DNA of 64,000 nt from an uncultured Bacteroidota bacterium (GTDB lineage Bacteria > Bacteroidota > Bacteroidia > AKYH767-A > 2013-40CM-41-45). A program made the position numbers and the translations under genes. The notes below the pieces were generated by a model. It was not told the origin of the DNA. It ran no database searches and saw only the letters and a program-made list of their open reading frames with translations. Below, piece after piece: positions 10,659 to 22,100 of this stretch (its first letter is position 1; each line of letters opens with the position of its first letter). The DNA lies in NCBI GenBank assembly GCA_937871435.1, contig CALMQM010000007.1, forward strand, positions 1 to 64,000. The letters are read 5' to 3'.

Positions 10659-11195
10659 ATGAAACAGTTAGGAGTGAAGACAAAAAAATCTGATGATGAT
10701 TACTCGTTCGAGGAACACGTTCACCGTTTTGCGGTATGGACTGCAGCCAGAGCTGTTCAAAGGAATTTTACTACCACTGAAAATATACGAAAAGCCATTG
10801 AACAAACTGAGCTTCAAAATCCGTTTTTCAGAAAAGATATTAATTCCCCCGAGCAATATGATAATTTTCATAAGAAGACCTGTGATATTTTGATTTCGGT
10901 TTTTAAAAAACAAGGAATTGATGCCAGTTATGGCAGGGCAGCTAAAATTGTTGCAATTTATATTAAGACAGCTATTGTTATTCCTGAAAGCGGTAAAAGT
11001 AAACTCAGTAAGATCGCTCATCCTCCAATAGACAGAATTCTTTTGCACAACCTGGATTCTAAATATCCTGAATTAAAGTTAAAATCCCGTAACTGGACAA
11101 CTCTCAACAAAGATGAATACTTTGATTTAATTCAGAAATTTAGAGAGGATTTTGGAGATTGTTTCTGGAAAATTGAGGTAAATTGGTCGTCTTAA
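10659..11195 (+). CDS. Small helical protein, fourth gene of the defence-like cassette
   Basis: A 178-aa soluble, mostly helical protein starting 52 bp after the helicase. It has a conserved-looking N-terminus (HRFAVWTAARAVQR) and the segment AAKIVAIYIKT. I do not recognise a named family. Small proteins of this kind commonly close helicase/nuclease defence operons, so an accessory, inhibitory or specificity role is possible; that is inference from position only. Nothing suggests it is broken. Confidence 0.65.
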   Translation: MKQLGVKTKKSDDDYSFEEHVHRFAVWTAARAVQRNFTTTENIRKAIEQTELQNPFFRKDINSPEQYDNFHKKTCDILISVFKKQGIDASYGRAAKIVAIYIKTAIVIPESGKSKLSKIAHPPIDRILLHNLDSKYPELKLKSRNWTTLNKDEYFDLIQKFREDFGDCFWKIEVNWSS

Positions 11196-11204
11196 CATAC
11201 ATGC

Positions 11205-11224
11205 GATAAATTAATGCATTTATC
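11205..11224 (+). terminator. Weak hairpin after the defence-like cassette
   Basis: GATAAAT and ATTTATC form a 7-bp inverted repeat around a 6-base loop, 10 bp after the stop at 11195. No T-tract follows, so termination here is uncertain. Confidence 0.3.
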
Positions 11225-11299
11225 CTGTGCATTTGAAATGGAATATTTTTAAATTTGATTTTGAATAATTCAGTGTAAATTAATTTAACAATTATTTTA

Positions 11300-13459
11300 A
11301 TGAAACATTTTACACTAACACTTTTCGTATTATCAAATTTGTTGTTTTGTTTTGGTAAGGAGAATTCCTTTCGGTCTCAGATTTCTTGTGGAAATGATTC
11401 GACAATTATTTCTTCAGGATATACCCTGGACTATTTCAATAATACGAGAAGCTATAGTCTGGGTATAAATATATTTGATAAGGATTCCGGAATGAGTTCC
11501 TATTGTGGACAAAATGGGATGCCTTGGTCTTCTCTTAGTTGTGGAAATGGATTCTGGAATAAGTCGGATACAATTTATACGACAACAGGTTTAGTTCAGG
11601 AGATCCTTGTAAGCGAGGGTTCCGTGTCTGGTTGGATGAATAAACGATCAGTTACGTTTACATATTCATTGACGGATAAACTTACAGGTGAGTATGAGAG
11701 AGTCTGGAACGGTGCTGCATGGGATTCTCTTTCTATAAAGACCTATCTGTACGATGTGAATGACCAGCTTATTGAATACAACTCTTATTTCAATGTTTTG
11801 GGGATGTGGACAAATGATCTGAAAACAGAAACAGTTTATCAAAATGATCAGCCCTATTCAAAAATATTTTACCATGGAAATGGTTCATCATGGTTGAGCG
11901 ATTCAATGTTTGTCTTCACTTATACAGGTTCTACAAGAACCTCGCTGGAGCTCAGTTATTGGGACACACTGGCAGCTAATTGGCAAGTTGTCGCTCTGGT
12001 TCCATATCAACTGCAGGTGGGGAACTGGAGTGCCCGAATTGTCAGATTAATTCCTGTGATCGTAGATGGTGTTGGTGCCATAGATACCTTGTACTATGAT
12101 CTTGATTCTTTGGATGCAACAGTTTATTGGCATTCATTCACCTATACATCCATCGACACCGTGACCTTCTATAATACAGAGGCATATATTTATAGTTATG
12201 ATTATGATCTTTTAAACGGTGAATATAAACTGATGATATCATCCGAAGGTCTATATTCTTTGGATCTTTTTAATGGTGATTCATTGTGGTCCGGAATTTA
12301 TCGTCCGTACATTACAATCTATACATATGATGCGGAAAATCGACTAATAGATATGGAGCAAACCGGGGGGTGTACCAACCCTTGTGGAAACAATTTTCAG
12401 AATACTTATGATTCTGCAGGGTTATTAATTCGTTACCATGAACAAAGGTGGATCACGACAGCAGAAACAAATACCTATGTAGAATATTCTTATTATAATT
12501 CCTCCGATATTGGAATTTTTGTTCCCAGATGGGATGTTGATCCACCTGTTTGTCCGGGATCTGTATATCAACCTAATCTAATTATAGCGGGAGGTTGTGC
12601 TCCCTATCAAATTCATTGGTATCCCTCAACTGGTTTGTCTTCGGATACAATCACCAATCCTGTTATAGAAGTGAATGATAGCATGACTTACACCGTTATT
12701 GCACAAGACAATGCCGGCAATATGGATACAATTCAGTACCAGGTCTCACCAGTTTTTTCGACCAGGGTAGATGTTGATTCTTCGACTTGTTTCGGACCTA
12801 TTATTTTATCCGTTCAAAATTCAGGGAATGTAAGTTATCAATGGTACGAGAATGGTCAGATAATACCCAATGCAAATTTATCTGGCCTGGAAGTGAGTCA
12901 CCCCGGAGATTATTCTGTTGAAGTTACTGGCAACTATTCATCAGACTACTTCCAAGGAGGGATCTGCACGGTACAATCGGAACTCATTCATATTTCCGGG
13001 CCGGAAATTCAACTTTCAGGAGATACACTATTCACTTTGTCGGTTGCTGCCCATTATGAATGGTATTTGGATGGGGCACTTTACAATTCAGGTGCATCGC
13101 CATTTATTATTCCAAATCAGACTGGGAATTATGTGGTGGTTACTTATGATTCAATTGGGTGTACAGGATTTTCCGCTTCTTATTATTATGCTACTACAAT
13201 TCTTCAAAATGAAATTCTTGATAGTGATATTTTAATCTATCCCAATCCGACTTCTGATTTTGTTAGCATCAACATTCCTGCAGGTCATGTGGGGGCAGAA
13301 ATAATATTTTTGGATATAACCGGAAAGGAAGTTTTAAAAGAGAAATTGATTTCCAAGAGCTCGATGCTTTCCGTTGCAGGCATTGCAAAGGGAGTGTATG
13401 TAGCGATCATTCAAATTGAAGATCGTCGGTTTTATGAGAGGGTGGTAGTGGGGTTATAG
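11300..13459 (+). CDS. T9SS-secreted surface protein with Ig-like domains (719 aa)
   Basis: The signal peptide covers about residues 1-19. Residues 20-410 are a beta-rich region with many Y-x-Y-x-x-D/N turns, resembling YD/RHS-like strand pairs though no repeat is regular. About 415-640 holds Ig/PKD-like segments, including the 'HWYPSTGLSSDTITNPV' motif typical of CHU-type surface proteins. The C-terminal 75 residues are a T9SS type A sorting domain with YPNPTSD and a GVY...I ending. The protein should cross the outer membrane through T9SS and lose this tail. No enzyme motif is visible, so adhesion or structure is likely. Confidence 0.85.
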   Translation: MKHFTLTLFVLSNLLFCFGKENSFRSQISCGNDSTIISSGYTLDYFNNTRSYSLGINIFDKDSGMSSYCGQNGMPWSSLSCGNGFWNKSDTIYTTTGLVQEILVSEGSVSGWMNKRSVTFTYSLTDKLTGEYERVWNGAAWDSLSIKTYLYDVNDQLIEYNSYFNVLGMWTNDLKTETVYQNDQPYSKIFYHGNGSSWLSDSMFVFTYTGSTRTSLELSYWDTLAANWQVVALVPYQLQVGNWSARIVRLIPVIVDGVGAIDTLYYDLDSLDATVYWHSFTYTSIDTVTFYNTEAYIYSYDYDLLNGEYKLMISSEGLYSLDLFNGDSLWSGIYRPYITIYTYDAENRLIDMEQTGGCTNPCGNNFQNTYDSAGLLIRYHEQRWITTAETNTYVEYSYYNSSDIGIFVPRWDVDPPVCPGSVYQPNLIIAGGCAPYQIHWYPSTGLSSDTITNPVIEVNDSMTYTVIAQDNAGNMDTIQYQVSPVFSTRVDVDSSTCFGPIILSVQNSGNVSYQWYENGQIIPNANLSGLEVSHPGDYSVEVTGNYSSDYFQGGICTVQSELIHISGPEIQLSGDTLFTLSVAAHYEWYLDGALYNSGASPFIIPNQTGNYVVVTYDSIGCTGFSASYYYATTILQNEILDSDILIYPNPTSDFVSINIPAGHVGAEIIFLDITGKEVLKEKLISKSSMLSVAGIAKGVYVAIIQIEDRRFYERVVVGL

Positions 13460-13520
13460 AATGATAAACTGTAGGAGACAGTATTTTTTATATAACATGA
13501 AATATCAAAAATTTAAACAC

Positions 13521-15494
13521 ATGAAAATTGAAATTAAGATTTTATTGGTGACATTGTTTATTTCCAGTCAAGTTGCAGCACAAAATACATGGGTTCAAAA
13601 AGCCGACTATGGAGGGGGTGTTCGAACAGGTTCTGCTGGCTTTTCAATTGGAAGCAAGGGGTATCTTGGTGTAGGGATTGATGATTTTCAATTTTATCAT
13701 CAGGACTTCTGGGAATGGGATCAGAATTTAAATGTCTGGACACAAAAGGCTGATTTCATTGGATTAGGAAGAACATTCGGAGTAGCATTTTCTATTGGAA
13801 ACAAGGGGTATATTGGAATGGGATATACTGCTTTTGGTTGCGGTTGTATGAATGACTTTTATGAGTATGATCCGGCTTTAAATACATGGGTTCAAAAGGC
13901 TGATTTTCCGGGAACGGGCAGGCAAGGTGCTATTGGTTTTTCAATTGGGGCAAAAGGTTATATTGGAATGGGGCGTGAATCAAATACCAATAATTTGATG
14001 AAGGATTTTTATGAATGGGACCAGGCGACTAATATTTGGACTCAAAAAACAGATTTTATCGGAACACCAAGGTTTGGAGCAACTGGTTTTTCGATTGGAA
14101 ATTCAGGGTATGTGGGTTTGGGAAATGATGGAGCTAGCACAACACATCTTACCCAGGATTTTTATAAATGGGATCAGGCTACAGATAGTTGGACTGCAAT
14201 TGCAGATTTCCCAGGTGTGGCACGGTATTATGCAGCCGCATTTGTAATTGGTTCAAGCTCGTATGTTGGGACTGGATTTATTTCAACTCCACCATATCGA
14301 ACTGTTGATCTTTATGAATGGGATTCTCAAAATAATTTATGGTCAGCTCGGGCTGATTTCTTGGGTTTGCCAAGAGGCCAGGCGGTCGGCTTTTCTGTTG
14401 GTAATAGAGGGTATATTGGAACAGGGGATATTAGTGGTACATCTGCAGATTTTTGGGAATATACTCCTCATATTTCCTCAATTAATTGTCAGGGAAGTCA
14501 GATAACAGCGTCCTTGGCAAATGGGCTTGCAGCCTGGTATCCATTTTGTGGAAATGCAAATGATGAGAGTGGGAATGGAAATGATGGAATAGTGCATGGA
14601 GCAAGTCTAACTTCAGATAGATTCGGGAATACAAATAGCGCGTATCAATTTAATGGAGTATCTGACAGTATCATGGTAGCAGATTCTCCTGAATTAAATA
14701 TCAGGACGGGGCAGTCTTTCAGCATCGCATTGTGGCTGAAGCAGGATACGTTGAATAGTGCGAAATACTTTTTTTCAAAGTACAGTGGATCAATGGGGCA
14801 GGTTCCGGCTTATGCTTTTGGGACGCAAGATGTTCCTAACCCTGGAGGCGGCTATGCTTATTTTGAATCTCCAGGTGGTTCAAATGAAACGCGAGGGAGC
14901 AGATTTATCGCAGATGCAAATTGGCATCATTTTGTTTGTGTTTTTAATTCAGGATTGAATATAACCATGTATTTAGATGGTGATACCGATGTGGTGTCAA
15001 GTATATCCTTTTCAGACAGCATTGTAAATGCTTTAGACATTTCTATTGGAACAGGTGGATACCAAACTTCGCAACAGTTCTTTAAGGGGAAGTTGGATGA
15101 TATAGGATTATGGAACCGGGCATTGTCCGGTCAGGAAGTTCAACAGTTATATAATCTCGGTTTATGTTTTCAAACAATCACTGTAACAGACACCCTTATT
15201 ATAAATGCAAACATTACCGGATTCAATCCTGTCACCTATCAAAATTCTATCAAAGTCTATCCGAATCCCTCCAACGATCACATTACAATTGATTGTGGCA
15301 GTAACTACAATACAATGAATGGATATTCTATTCGCTTAGATAATACTCTTGGTCAAACGGTTTATTCAACCTCGTTAAATCAACAAACATATAGTGTGGA
15401 TTTAAACACCTGGACTGGCAATGGAGTTTATCTGATTTACTTGTTGAATGCTCAGGGGATAGTAGTGGATGTAAGGAAAATTGTAATTCAATAA
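13521..15494 (+). CDS. T9SS-secreted kelch-like plus LamG-like protein (657 aa)
   Basis: The ATG at 13521 gives a clean signal peptide ending in VAAQ; an upstream ATG at 13461 would add 20 residues before it and is less likely. Residues 20-320 carry six kelch-like blade repeats of about 50 residues, each with a W-x-x-K/R-x-D-F...G-Y-x-G-x-G pattern, likely a beta-propeller. Residues 335-560 form a LamG/concanavalin-like domain (AAWYPF, GNGNDG, WHHFVCVF). The C-terminal 70 residues are a T9SS sorting domain (YPNPSNDH). A carbohydrate- or matrix-binding surface protein is the best guess. It starts 61 bp after the preceding cargo gene on the same strand. Confidence 0.87.
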   Translation: MKIEIKILLVTLFISSQVAAQNTWVQKADYGGGVRTGSAGFSIGSKGYLGVGIDDFQFYHQDFWEWDQNLNVWTQKADFIGLGRTFGVAFSIGNKGYIGMGYTAFGCGCMNDFYEYDPALNTWVQKADFPGTGRQGAIGFSIGAKGYIGMGRESNTNNLMKDFYEWDQATNIWTQKTDFIGTPRFGATGFSIGNSGYVGLGNDGASTTHLTQDFYKWDQATDSWTAIADFPGVARYYAAAFVIGSSSYVGTGFISTPPYRTVDLYEWDSQNNLWSARADFLGLPRGQAVGFSVGNRGYIGTGDISGTSADFWEYTPHISSINCQGSQITASLANGLAAWYPFCGNANDESGNGNDGIVHGASLTSDRFGNTNSAYQFNGVSDSIMVADSPELNIRTGQSFSIALWLKQDTLNSAKYFFSKYSGSMGQVPAYAFGTQDVPNPGGGYAYFESPGGSNETRGSRFIADANWHHFVCVFNSGLNITMYLDGDTDVVSSISFSDSIVNALDISIGTGGYQTSQQFFKGKLDDIGLWNRALSGQEVQQLYNLGLCFQTITVTDTLIINANITGFNPVTYQNSIKVYPNPSNDHITIDCGSNYNTMNGYSIRLDNTLGQTVYSTSLNQQTYSVDLNTWTGNGVYLIYLLNAQGIVVDVRKIVIQ

Positions 15495-16153
15495 TTCTTG
15501 TAACAAAACAAAGGTTGTCTCAAGATAGGAGAAAGGTTAATGTTAGCCTTTTAGGAGAATTATATTTCCTAAAGTTGATGCCTTGTAATTTTTCAATTCC
15601 ACTCAATCATCGGTGAGTGTATAGGTATTCAATCTATGAATAGCAGATGCAAAGGTTGGGGATTGGGTATGAAATATATATTATTTCATTATTGTAAAAT
15701 AGTTCATTGCAATTCTCTTTTTTCTCACCCCTCTGAATTTTTTTTCTCACCCCTCTAGGTTTTTTTTCTCACCCCTCTAGGTTTTTTATCTCACCCCTCT
15801 GAGTTTTATCTCACCCCTCTGAGTTATTTATCTCACCCCTATGGATTGAGTATTTCTTTTCTAGATGTACAAACTCTACTTTTTATTTAGTTTTTAAATC
15901 AAATTCAAGTATTTTAAAATTTACATAATGAACAATAGATAATTCATGAATTCTAAATTTAATTATTCTGTAATAGATAGAAATTAATGAGTAATTGAAA
16001 ATTTAACTAAGTGTCTAATAAAATACAGCATATATTAGAATTTTATTTATTAAATTAAAACTTGACAATAAATTATTTTACTTCGTTAAACTTATTTAGA
16101 ATTCTTACGAGATCACAATTCTGATCAAACCTTTACAATTAAAAATTATTCTC
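15495..16153. other. Intergenic region containing a 22-bp-period repeat
   Basis: This 659-bp gap has no credible gene. It holds a short hairpin (TTTAGGA at 15550 pairing with TCCTAAA at 15567) after the preceding gene and the CTCACCCCTCT array at 15724-15842. An AT-rich stretch follows, with a TTGACA at about 16062 but no convincing -7 box. Confidence 0.6.
15724..15842 (+). repeat. Six-copy CTCACCCCTCT array with 22-bp period
   Basis: The 11-mer starts at 15724, 15746, 15768, 15790, 15810 and 15832. The last copy differs by one base, and the spacing is 22, 22, 22, 20 and 22 bp. Between copies lie T-rich spacers. The pyrimidine-only, helically phased layout is unlike coding sequence. Confidence 0.85.
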
Positions 16154-19100
16154 ATGAAAACCATCTCAACACGATTCGTATTTTTATTGACGATTTTATT
16201 TTGGGAAATCACTGTTGCGCAGCCAACAGTATATGAATCTAATCCCGAAAGAAGCATGTATGTAAATCAGTTTGTTAAGTTATTGCCAAATGGGGATCTC
16301 TACGAAGATGGTAGTATACTTGGTGTGGATAAAAACAGTGATGGAATATTTGAAAAGGAGGAGGAGTTGTTAAAATATGCAAGCAAAAACCACATTACGC
16401 ATTTAATTTTGTATGATTTACGAAAAGTATTTGGACAAGCGTACCCGCTTGTTTGGAATCAAAATAATTTGAGATTCGAAACCTTAGAGGAGCATTTGTG
16501 CAGATTTATGAAAGATGCACAAACATATTGCATTGTTTCATTTGGAGCGGATGGCGGAAATGGAATACTCAGAAATGCTGCTGAATTCGATGGCGATCCA
16601 TCAACATTTATTCCTACACCACCAATAATTTTACCTCAAACTTTAAGAACTGCTGACAATAGGCTTGCCATTGTTGAAGATTCAACGCTGATTCCAGGCA
16701 GTCATGAATATTTTGAAGCGGAGTTATTGAAGCTATTTTTAAGAATCAGCCAATTTAATAATTCCAATTCTTGTGGAGTTCATTTTAATACACTTGCATA
16801 TGATAATGAGTTCTGGAATTCGCTTCCTAATGGACCTGGGAATGCCTGTGGTATAATACCTTTGAAAGATCCCGCATGCAATCCTTGCTGTGTTTTCTCG
16901 CCTTGTGCGGATGATCCAAATGAGACAACTGACCAGACCGGATGTACTGGTATTGGGTATTTATCCGATAATGCAATTGAATATTATCATCATGTAATCC
17001 CAAATTTGGAGGAATTGAATACTATTCAGAATAGTTCAGCCTTTCCAATTAAAATCGAATTATACCTTGGGACACTCTATGTAGGCGGGATATCGCGAAC
17101 TGAATATTCCTCCGATATTCTTGATTCTTATTTTTATCGCGATTATAGTGATCCATTGATTGATAGAATTCTATTAGTGAATTATATAACAAGCCCGGGT
17201 AATACTAATCAGGGTATGTATGATGTATTTTATAATGATTCATGGAATCAGCCAGTTCCAAATCAACCCGCTGGAGAAAAGGGAGTTCCTCATACAGATA
17301 TTCACCCACTTTTTAGTACTGAATCAATTTTGCATCATGGATATGATGATTACATGGGGCCATATTTAGAGTCGTCTCCAGATCATACAATTTTTACATT
17401 TGAAAAAGGTGTATACGAAGATTGGCGAACACGCATTGCAGGTCCTGCAAATTTTGCTGATTCCAAACAGAATAATATTCAACCAGGCGGTTTCTCGTAT
17501 TATACTTCAAATATGATGGTGCCTTTTTACGACAACCCTCCTTTATTTTATTCAACTGATTTTCCTGCTTGTGGGATTACAGGTAGTTATATTGTTGATT
17601 GGTCTTCTTTTGTGTATCTGGGTCCAATGGAGAAAGGCATTAAGTATACATTTAAAATTTTCAATGGAACTAGTGTTGTTTATAATGTGACCGGGATATC
17701 ATCTGATTACTCTGTATTTACTTCTGGGTATTTCTCTAATATTGATTTTCAAAATCCTTTAACTTTTACTCCATGTACATTAAACGTTGGGCAATATGTT
17801 GCAAAGCTGGAATTAGATTATGAGTTTCCATTAGGCTGTCATTATGAATATAGTTGTCCTTTAGATGTGGTAAATGTTCCTACAATTGGAGCTCTTTCCA
17901 ATGAATCGCCACTCGAATTTTGCGAAGGAGAGTATGTTTGGTTGCAAGCTATAGGCGGTTCTGGAACGAATTATAGTTGGGAATTTTCAATTGACAATAT
18001 TAATTTTGGAGAATTGCACCCGCAAGTTACATCACGACTTTTAAAAGCTGAAATGGATGGCTACTACCGCTGTCACATTTCAAATTCTAGTTGTGTAAGT
18101 GATGGGTATAGTGATACAATTCATATTACTGTGAATCCAAATCCTCCGATTCAAATAGTTTCGGATTGCGTGACAAATGGTGGAGTTCAGCAAGTTCATT
18201 TATCTTTAACAACTCCTGGTGTATCATCCCAAGCCAACGGAAATATGGTTTATCATTGGTCAACTGGTGAAACTACACCTGATATCACTGTTGATTATGG
18301 AGTTGGAACAATTTATGTTTATGTTTATAATATAAACAGTTCTGGCTGCCAGCAGTATGGAAAAATTATTATTCCCGGTGCATTTGATCCGGATCACTAT
18401 TTTCATTTTACAGTATTATCAACATTAAATTTGCAAAGTGATAATAATCCATGTACCGAAGACAAAATGATTACTGTGCAGTTATGGGAACATAAGTTGG
18501 ATGATCAAGGTATTGTAATAGACGCACCGGTATCAGGACAAGTAGCATATTTATGGTCTGACGGTACTTTTGGAAATTCGCTTTCATATCCATATATGGG
18601 TTCAACTTATACCTTATCTGCCACAAATGGACTTACAACCCAGTGTTATAATCCACCGTATTCTTATACAGCTCCATCGGTTAATCCATTAAGTGTGACC
18701 AGCACTGTAACAAATGTAAATTGTTCGAATTCAAATTCAGGGAGCATAACTTTAATTCCATCCGGATCTGGCAATTATCAATTTATCTGGCCTCAAGGAA
18801 TTTCTAACTCTCAAATAAGTACCGTGAATGGTCAATCTACAGCGTCTGGTTTGTTGCCAGGTCAGTATCCTGTTATGGTTTATGATTTGGGATCTGGCAC
18901 TGCATGCGGAGGATCGTATTCAAATACAATCACTATTTCCGCACCTTCTAATTCTTTGCAATTAACCAATTTTGTTACCAATGACCCAACAGGTAATTGT
19001 CAAAGTAGTTCCAATGGATCAATAACGGTGAATACATCAGGTGGCACATCACCTTTGTCATATTCATGGTCCAATACACTAACAACTCAAACAATTTCTA

Positions 19101-22100
19101 GTTTGCCGGGAGGAACTTACACAGTGACAATCACCGATGCCAACCAATGTACAATCACTGGGATGGCTCATTTGAGCGCCCCCAGTTCCCTTGTAGTAAC
19201 AACAAATGTTGTTTCACCTATTTCCTGTTATTCGGGAACTAATGGATCAATTGAAGCTATTGTACAATCCGGTACTTCACCTTACACATACTCATGGAAT
19301 GGGGTACCTGCTTGGAATACTTCATTGATTTCGGGCTTAACTTCAAATATTTATACTGTCACAGTCACAGACGCGAATTCGTGCACGGCCACCAGTGTAT
19401 TAACTTTGGGTCAGCCGTCAGAATTAATAGCCTCATCCACAGCAACTCCAATTTTATGTTACGGAGGGAATTCGAACTTAACAGTATCAGCAATAGGTGG
19501 AATACAACCATACGTTGGTACAGGCACTTCTGTGGTATCTGCCGGAAGTTATTCCTCAACTGTAACGGATAACAATGGATGCACATCTTCAACAAGTATT
19601 AGTATTGTTGAACCGCAACCTTTGACTCTTACGGTTTCGCAGTCTAGTCCATTGCCTTGTTATGGCAGTAATACAGCAGTAGCAGAAGCTCATGTTCTCG
19701 GTGGAACAACACCTTATATCTATGCATGGTCGCCATCAGGTGGAACCGGGAGCAATGCTACTGGTCTTTCACCGGGGATTTATACTATGACAGTTTCCGA
19801 TGCAAATCAATGCGGTCCTTATACCGAATCAATAACAATAGAAGAGGATCAAAGTTGTTGTGATTTAAATGGTGCTTCTGATTTACATCAGTCAAATTTC
19901 AATACTAGCCATGCAATTTCTCATACAAATTATGATTTAAACGAAAATGTTTCAATTTCAACTGGAGTAGGAATAGTGATTACTGATTGCAATATTTCGG
20001 TTGGTACTGGATATACAATTACCATCAAACAAGGTGGATCTTTAACGCTTAATGGGGTGACTCATTTGCATGGTTGTAGTGGTATGTGGGGAGGAATCGT
20101 AGTCGAACCGGGAGGTGAATTTTATATTGATGGTTCCCCTTCAGCCAAACCAATAATCGAAGATGCTGAACACGGAGTATATGTCGAAATGGTGAGTTTA
20201 GCAAGCACTTTACATAGTGGGCTGAAGTTGAGAAATGGTGTTTTCAGTAGTAACTATTCCGATATCTTTCTTGAGGAAAATAATACTGGAGATATTAATC
20301 AAGTGAATATTGATGTGTTTGGTTGTTTGTTTAACAAATCGCATGATCTTTTTTATTCTCCGAATATTGCTCAACTTGGCTCTTCTCCATTTACAGCGAT
20401 TCAATTAAATAATTTTAATGGCTTGATCGGAAGTAATTTAGAGCAAACAAATGAATTTCGGGATCACAATATCGGTATTCAATGTTTTAATTCAAATGTG
20501 ACTGTCGAAAATAGTCTTTTCGAGAATATCCAACCAGAAGCGATTTACGCGAACTATTTTGACGGGTTTGCAATTCATATCAAGGCGACAAATAATTTGT
20601 ATACATTTCATGAAACCGGTCTTGGTAGTGCATCAGCCAGTCCTACATTTAACAATTGCAAAAAAGGGATCTACGTGGAAGGTTCAGGTGGGTATATCCA
20701 ATCCAATCGCATGAGTGATGTTGCAAGTGGAATTACTCTAATGCAACTATTACCGTATGTAAAATTTGAAATCAGTTCAAATTATCTCGCATGTCAAAAA
20801 GAAGGCATAGTCTGTTATTACAACAAATCTGCGGAAATAATAAAAATTGAAGATAATTTGATTGAAATGGATAATCCACCGAACAATACAGGAATTGGTA
20901 TTGGTCTATATGAATATCAGAAAAGTGCACCTTATACAGTAGCTGATAATATTCTAAATTTATATCATGCAAGGGGTGGAATTGAAATGTATGGTGCGAA
21001 TAGAAGTAATGTTCATCATAATTTAATTTCTCTTTATGACGATACAAAAAATCTATTTGGAATTGCGTTATGGTCGGCAGATGAAAATGACATTTCATGT
21101 AATGATGTGTATGGCAACTCATCGGATGTAACTAATTCCACGCAAATTGGTTTTAAAGTTTCGATGAGCAAGGGAAATACGATCCAATGCAATAATTCTT
21201 CTACTACTAACACGGGTTTTGAATTCAATAACCAATGCCCAAATACTGCGTTTATAGGAAATGCGGCTGTCTATGACCAATGGAAAGGATTACGTGTGTT
21301 GAATTCAGGTGTTATTGGAGTTCAAAAGCACCATGGAAATTCATGGTTACCGCCTTTTTACAGCACTGGTAATGTTGAAGCTGAAAATACCAATCCCAAT
21401 TTTTACTTGTCTGAATTCGATGTTAATTCGAATGATGGGCCATATTACCTTCCATTGAACCCACAACCAAATAACGGTTGGTTTGTTGATGACCCTACCT
21501 CCCACGAGTTAGACTGTGCTGCGAGTGTAGTTTGTGGCTCTGCAAACCTTATAACGCCTGGAATTATTGATTCCAGCTTCGATCATTTGATTGCCGGTGA
21601 TAATTATCATGTCAATGAGTTTGATGGTGAAAATGGCTGGATGGCAAAAAAATATCTTTTTGAAAAGATCCGACTAAACCCTTTATTGCTGAACGACCCA
21701 ATACTTTTTTCATTTTTTTCCGATGAACTGAATGGCATTCTGCCGGACTTTGATGAGGTAAAAAGTAAGATACTTGAAGATGCTTCTGTTTTAAGTGCAA
21801 ATTCAAGTCAGTTGTTTGGCGATCACAACAATCTGGACAGTCTTCAAAAGGAATTAGAATTCGCGGACAGCTTGAATCAGTTGTTTAATGGGAGCAACCA
21901 GGCCATCCTCGCAACTGCACAGGCAATAAGACTGCAAATATCTTCCATTGTCTCTGGTTCAAAACAGTTGGTAGAGAATATAAAGCAATCTGAAGATGAA
22001 AAATCAGATTCAATTCAAGCCATTAATTCAGGAATCAATACGAATGAAATAATTCAGGCAAATGAAAAAATAATTAATGAAGTTTATTTATCAACCTTAG

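Noticed and set aside
4265-11195. DISARM or BREX system
   Set aside because: No methyltransferase, no DUF1998 partner, no PglZ or BrxL-like gene in the window.
15724-15842. CRISPR array
   Set aside because: Repeats are 11 bp, spacers are only about 11 bp and T-rich rather than unique, and no cas genes are present.
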